Below are positions 61,676 to 64,000 of a DNA stretch of 64,000 bases, piece after piece. Every line of letters begins with the position of its first letter. Position 1 is the first letter of the stretch. The notes beneath the pieces were generated by a model. The model was not told where the DNA came from. It did not search any database and saw only the letters and a list, made by a program, of their open reading frames with translations. A program made the position numbers and the translations under genes. Source of the stretch: Acidimicrobiia bacterium (GTDB taxonomy: Bacteria > Actinomycetota > Acidimicrobiia > Acidimicrobiales > Poriferisodalaceae); NCBI GenBank assembly GCA_022820505.1, contig JAJEFK010000054.1:124001-188000 (forward strand). The letters run 5' to 3'.

Positions 61676-62354
61676 CGATCACGAACAGACCGGTGGCCTC
61701 GATGAGCGGCGGAGTGTCGGGTGATGCGCCGGCCGCGCGTACAGCGAGCTCCACATGCGATTTGCGCCCCTCACGCCGGGTTTCGCGCCCGGAGAAGATC
61801 ACCGGCTCGTCGATCGGGACGCCGCCCCGGTAGTCGATCTCCAAGCGGGCCGTGTAGGCAGCGATGCCCAGGCACACCATCAGGTAGCCGAGCACGTCAT
61901 CAACCACGGCACACACGGAGCCGCCGTGTGCACGTCCCGGTGCACTCTCGAAGGCGGCACCGAAGGTGACCCGCGCCCTCACTCCGTCGCCGTCACGCCG
62001 CATGTCGACTTCCATGGCGGTTGGATTTGCGGGCCCACTGAAGGCCCGGTCGCTGAATGCCATGACTTCGGCACCGTCAGCAGGCCGAGGATCGGTGTAG
62101 CGGCGGGCGAAGTAATCCGCCGGGCGCGGAACCGGTGCGGAGCCGGCTTCGAGCCGCTCGGCGGTCGCCTCGGCCCACGCAGCGATCTCCGCCAGCGTCT
62201 CTGGGTCGGTGCGATGACGCACGAATGCGTGCGCCAGCCGCCGCAATGCCCCCGCCGCAGCGCTGCGTTCAACGAGTTGTGCGTCGGGATAGATCAGGTG
62301 CAGGTCGCCGCCTGCGTCGAGTTCGGCGTCGCCGTGCGGCGACGGGTCGTCCAC
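61647..62354 (-). CDS. PaaI-family hotdog thioesterase
   Basis: 235 residues, GTG start. The N-terminal 120 residues are helical and not conserved in the hotdog family. The hotdog domain covers about 125-235: TFGAAFESAPGRAHGGSVCAVVDDVLGY has the HGG..a.ad signature of PaaI/4HBT thioesterases, and YTARLEIDYRGGVPIDEPVIFSG follows. It should hydrolyse small acyl- or aryl-CoA thioesters in the cytoplasm. The NTF2-like protein ends 6 bp upstream on the same strand, so they are one unit. The 3' end overlaps the propeller gene on the other strand. Confidence 0.85.
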   Translation of the reverse strand: MDDPSPHGDAELDAGGDLHLIYPDAQLVERSAAAGALRRLAHAFVRHRTDPETLAEIAAWAEATAERLEAGSAPVPRPADYFARRYTDPRPADGAEVMAFSDRAFSGPANPTAMEVDMRRDGDGVRARVTFGAAFESAPGRAHGGSVCAVVDDVLGYLMVCLGIAAYTARLEIDYRGGVPIDEPVIFSGRETRREGRKSHVELAVRAAGASPDTPPLIEATGLFVIVTPDQLAAK

Positions 62355-62360
62355 GGGCCG

Positions 62361-62852
62361 TCAGCTGCCGAGCCGGTCGGGCTCGCCGTAGGGATAGTCG
62401 ACCAATTCGCTCGACGGGTGCTCGACGTCGAACGTCCAGTACTGACGGATCTCGGCGATCAGCCGCTCGCCGGAGTCGTCGGGCGGGCCGAAGTCGTAGT
62501 GCTCGCTGCCGCGTACGGCGAACGGCACGTCGTTGTCGGGGCTCGCGGCGCTCGTGCCGGACATCTTCCATTCGATCGCTGCGGTGTCGCCGTCGGTCAC
62601 CAGCCGCTCGCAGTGCCACGACGCGCCCTGCCACTTGGAGGCGATACGCGACCAGAAGCGCCCGATCGTCGCTGCACCTCGCACCGGTGCATGGTTCGTG
62701 TCGTAGACCACGGCGTCACGGGTGAAGTGTCCCGCCACTGCCGTAGCGTCGCCGCTGGTGCAGGCGTCGAAGTAGCCCGTGATCCGCGCCTCGATGTCCG
62801 CGGCCGCTCCCGCGGTGTCGTCGGTGATGCTCGTGCCAGCGTGCTCGCCCAT
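62361..62852 (-). CDS. NTF2/SnoaL-like protein
   Basis: 163 residues from the ATG at 62852. It has the cone-like NTF2 pattern: EARITGYFDACTSGDATAVAGHFTRDAVVYDT (about 20-52), RGAATIGRFWSRI, WHCERLVTDGDTAAIEWKMSG (about 80-100), and GSEHYDFGPPDDSGERLIAEIRQYW. Members are isomerases, hydrolases or ligand-binding proteins with a nuclear-transport-factor-2 fold; active residues vary and none is decisive. It lies 6 bp before the hotdog thioesterase gene and 28 bp behind an ABC ATPase gene on the same strand, which suggests one transcript with either. Confidence 0.8.
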   Translation of the reverse strand: MGEHAGTSITDDTAGAAADIEARITGYFDACTSGDATAVAGHFTRDAVVYDTNHAPVRGAATIGRFWSRIASKWQGASWHCERLVTDGDTAAIEWKMSGTSAASPDNDVPFAVRGSEHYDFGPPDDSGERLIAEIRQYWTFDVEHPSSELVDYPYGEPDRLGS

Positions 62853-62880
62853 GCCGCCAGTCTCGCAGGCGCCGTTTTGC

Positions 62881-63705
62881 CTAGTGCACTGCCCACGAGA
62901 GCCAGCGGCCGTCGCGCCGCTCCAGCCGCAGCTTGTGCGAGAAGCACTCCGACAGCGACTCGGCGTTGAGCACCTCGCCCAGGGGTCCGCACGCCAGCGG
63001 CACACCGTCGCGCAGCAGCAATCCGTGGGTGAACGACGGGGGGATCTCGTCGGTGTGGTGCGTCACCAGCACCGTCGCCGGCGTCTGGGGGTCCGCGGCC
63101 AGCGACTCCAGGCTGGCGACGAGCTGCTCCCGGCCCGCGAGGTCCAGACCGGCGGTCGGCTCGTCGAGCAGCAGCAGCTCCGGTCGGCCCATGAGCGTGC
63201 GGGCCAGCTGCACGCGCTGCTGCTCTCCCGACGACAGCGTGGCGAACGCCCGGTCGGCCAGCGGACCGGCGCCCACGCGCTCCAGGCAGGCCCGCGCGCC
63301 GGACCGGTCGGCATCGGTGTAGGTGTGCCACCAGGTTTCCAGCGCGGCGTAACGCGCTGTCATAACGATGTCGAGGGCGCTGATGTTCGGCCGGAACTGA
63401 TCGCGCAGCGACGAGCTCGCGAGCCCGATGCGCCGTCGGTGTTCTCGCACGTCGACGGCACCCCATCGCTCGCCCAGCACCTCGACGATGCCAGTGGTGG
63501 GGAAGCGGTAGAGCGACAGGATCTTGATGAGGCTGGTCTTGCCCGATCCGTTCGGTCCCAGCACGATCCACCGCTCGTGGGGAGCGATCTGCCAGTCGAG
63601 CGGCCCCAACACGGCGGTGCCGTCGTACACAACGGTCACATTCCGCAGGGAGACTGTCGGCTGGGCTGAAGGCCGATCTGCCGGCTGAGGCCTGGCGTCA
63701 CTCAC
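62881..63705 (-). CDS. ABC transporter ATP-binding protein
   Basis: 274 residues, GTG start. Walker A GPNGSGKTS (about 52-60), Q-loop region near SSSLRDQF, signature LSSGEQQR (about 157-164), Walker B LLLLDEPTAGLD (about 178-189) and H-loop VTHHTDEIPPSFTH. The pattern is close to YlmA/ModF-type ATPases, not to ThiQ. No permease or binding protein is adjacent: the gene to its right is an exporter-type ABC protein on the same strand. It may work alone or with a permease elsewhere. Confidence 0.87.
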   Translation of the reverse strand: MSDARPQPADRPSAQPTVSLRNVTVVYDGTAVLGPLDWQIAPHERWIVLGPNGSGKTSLIKILSLYRFPTTGIVEVLGERWGAVDVREHRRRIGLASSSLRDQFRPNISALDIVMTARYAALETWWHTYTDADRSGARACLERVGAGPLADRAFATLSSGEQQRVQLARTLMGRPELLLLDEPTAGLDLAGREQLVASLESLAADPQTPATVLVTHHTDEIPPSFTHGLLLRDGVPLACGPLGEVLNAESLSECFSHKLRLERRDGRWLSWAVH

Positions 63706-63711
63706 GAGTGT

Positions 63712-64000
63712 TCAACTCTCGTCGGGGCGGCGTTCGCCGGCGTGTGCCATCCACGTCGCGTACATGCCGGCGTACTGCCCGCCGAGCGCGACCAGCTCGT
63801 CGTGGGTGCCCAGCTCCACCACCCCGCCCTCGTCGATCACGGCGATGCGGTCGGCCCGCATCGCCGTGGCCAGCCGGTGCGCGATGAGCACCGCTGTGCG
63901 GCCTTCCAGCAGCAGATCCAGCGCACCCTCGATCTCGGCCTCAGTGCTGAGATCGACACTGGACGTGGCCTCATCGAGCACGATCACCCGCGGCCGCGCC
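63712..64000 (-). CDS. ABC exporter ATP-binding domain, C-terminal end (5' truncated by window)
   Basis: About 96 codons of the C terminus remain; the gene continues past 64000. VIVLDEATSSVD is Walker B with D-loop, IAHRLATAMRADRIAVIDEGG the H-loop, and ELGTHDELVALGGQYAGMYATW the usual end of ABCB/MsbA-type exporters with fused membrane and ATPase domains. It ends 6 bp before the GTG of the next ATPase. The full protein, and thus what it exports, is not visible. Confidence 0.87.
   Translation of the reverse strand, partial: ARPRVIVLDEATSSVDLSTEAEIEGALDLLLEGRTAVLIAHRLATAMRADRIAVIDEGGVVELGTHDELVALGGQYAGMYATWMAHAGERRPDES

Noticed and set aside
62881..64000. The ABC ATPases at the right end as the missing ThiQ
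   Set aside because: One resembles YlmA/ModF-type ATPases and the other is an exporter C terminus; both are 10 kb away with no TPP riboswitch.

Overview
The window is GC-rich DNA, densely packed with genes, from an actinobacterium. I infer class Acidimicrobiia or a close uncultured relative. The support is: two luciferase-like F420-type oxidoreductases side by side plus a third elsewhere, several CaiB/BaiF CoA-transferases, a TIGR03084-type protein, an actinobacterial-type DapC, a Gram-positive/actinobacterial LexA box (CGAAC-N4-GTTCG) in front of recA, a 6-phosphofructokinase with the Gly104/Lys124 combination, frequent GTG starts, and many apparently leaderless genes with a TAnnnT box 6-9 nt before the start codon. 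There is no rRNA, CRISPR array, integrase, transposase or phage module. No stretch over 300 bp lacks a gene; the largest gaps (about 110-240 bp) are described at the neighbouring features.

Layout. 1-3764 (+): part of a myo-inositol-type catabolic operon (truncated Gfo/Idh/MocA dehydrogenase, iolD, iolG). 3814-7663 (-): LacI regulator, SMP-30 lactonase-like protein, phytanoyl-CoA-dioxygenase-like protein and SDR, probably the regulated partner cluster. 7813-19218: mixed metabolism (DMT transporter, DUF6159-like membrane protein, LLM oxidoreductase, class III aminotransferase, CoA-transferase, acyl-CoA dehydrogenase, NUDIX, second SMP-30, alpha/beta hydrolase, SDR, MFS). 19339-25273: a family-A DNA polymerase with proofreading domain and a large insertion, a class IV aminotransferase, pgsA, cinA. 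25414-30787: two LLM oxidoreductases, CoA-transferase, OFA-like MFS and enoyl-CoA hydratase.

30861-40220 is a housekeeping block related to the usual actinobacterial recA-recX-miaB-miaA-dapF-hflX neighbourhood. Here recX is missing, a Baeyer-Villiger-type monooxygenase sits between recA and miaB, and dapF-hflX-dapC run on the opposite strand. 40435-45023 holds an SDR, tRNA-Gly, two small proteins, metX, a DEAD-box helicase, tRNA-Cys and tRNA-Val. 45247-47019 encodes two exported proteins of unknown role, one a tandem Cache-type lipoprotein. 47158-52446: CoA-transferase, pfkA, and a TPP-riboswitch-controlled thiB-thiP pair without thiQ. 52462-64000: acetoacetyl-CoA synthetase, TIGR03084 protein, coaE, thioesterases, HAD phosphatase, acyl-CoA dehydrogenase, an anchored propeller protein, an NTF2-like protein and two ABC ATPases, the last cut by the window end.

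No clear new defence or mobile system is present. The observations most worth checking are the uniform leaderless promoter grammar, the ~180-residue insertion in the polymerase palm, a DapF whose first catalytic Cys is Ser, a CinA whose amidase half has lost its motifs, a CoA-transferase lacking the catalytic acid, the missing ThiQ and RecX, and the tandem Cache lipoprotein pair.
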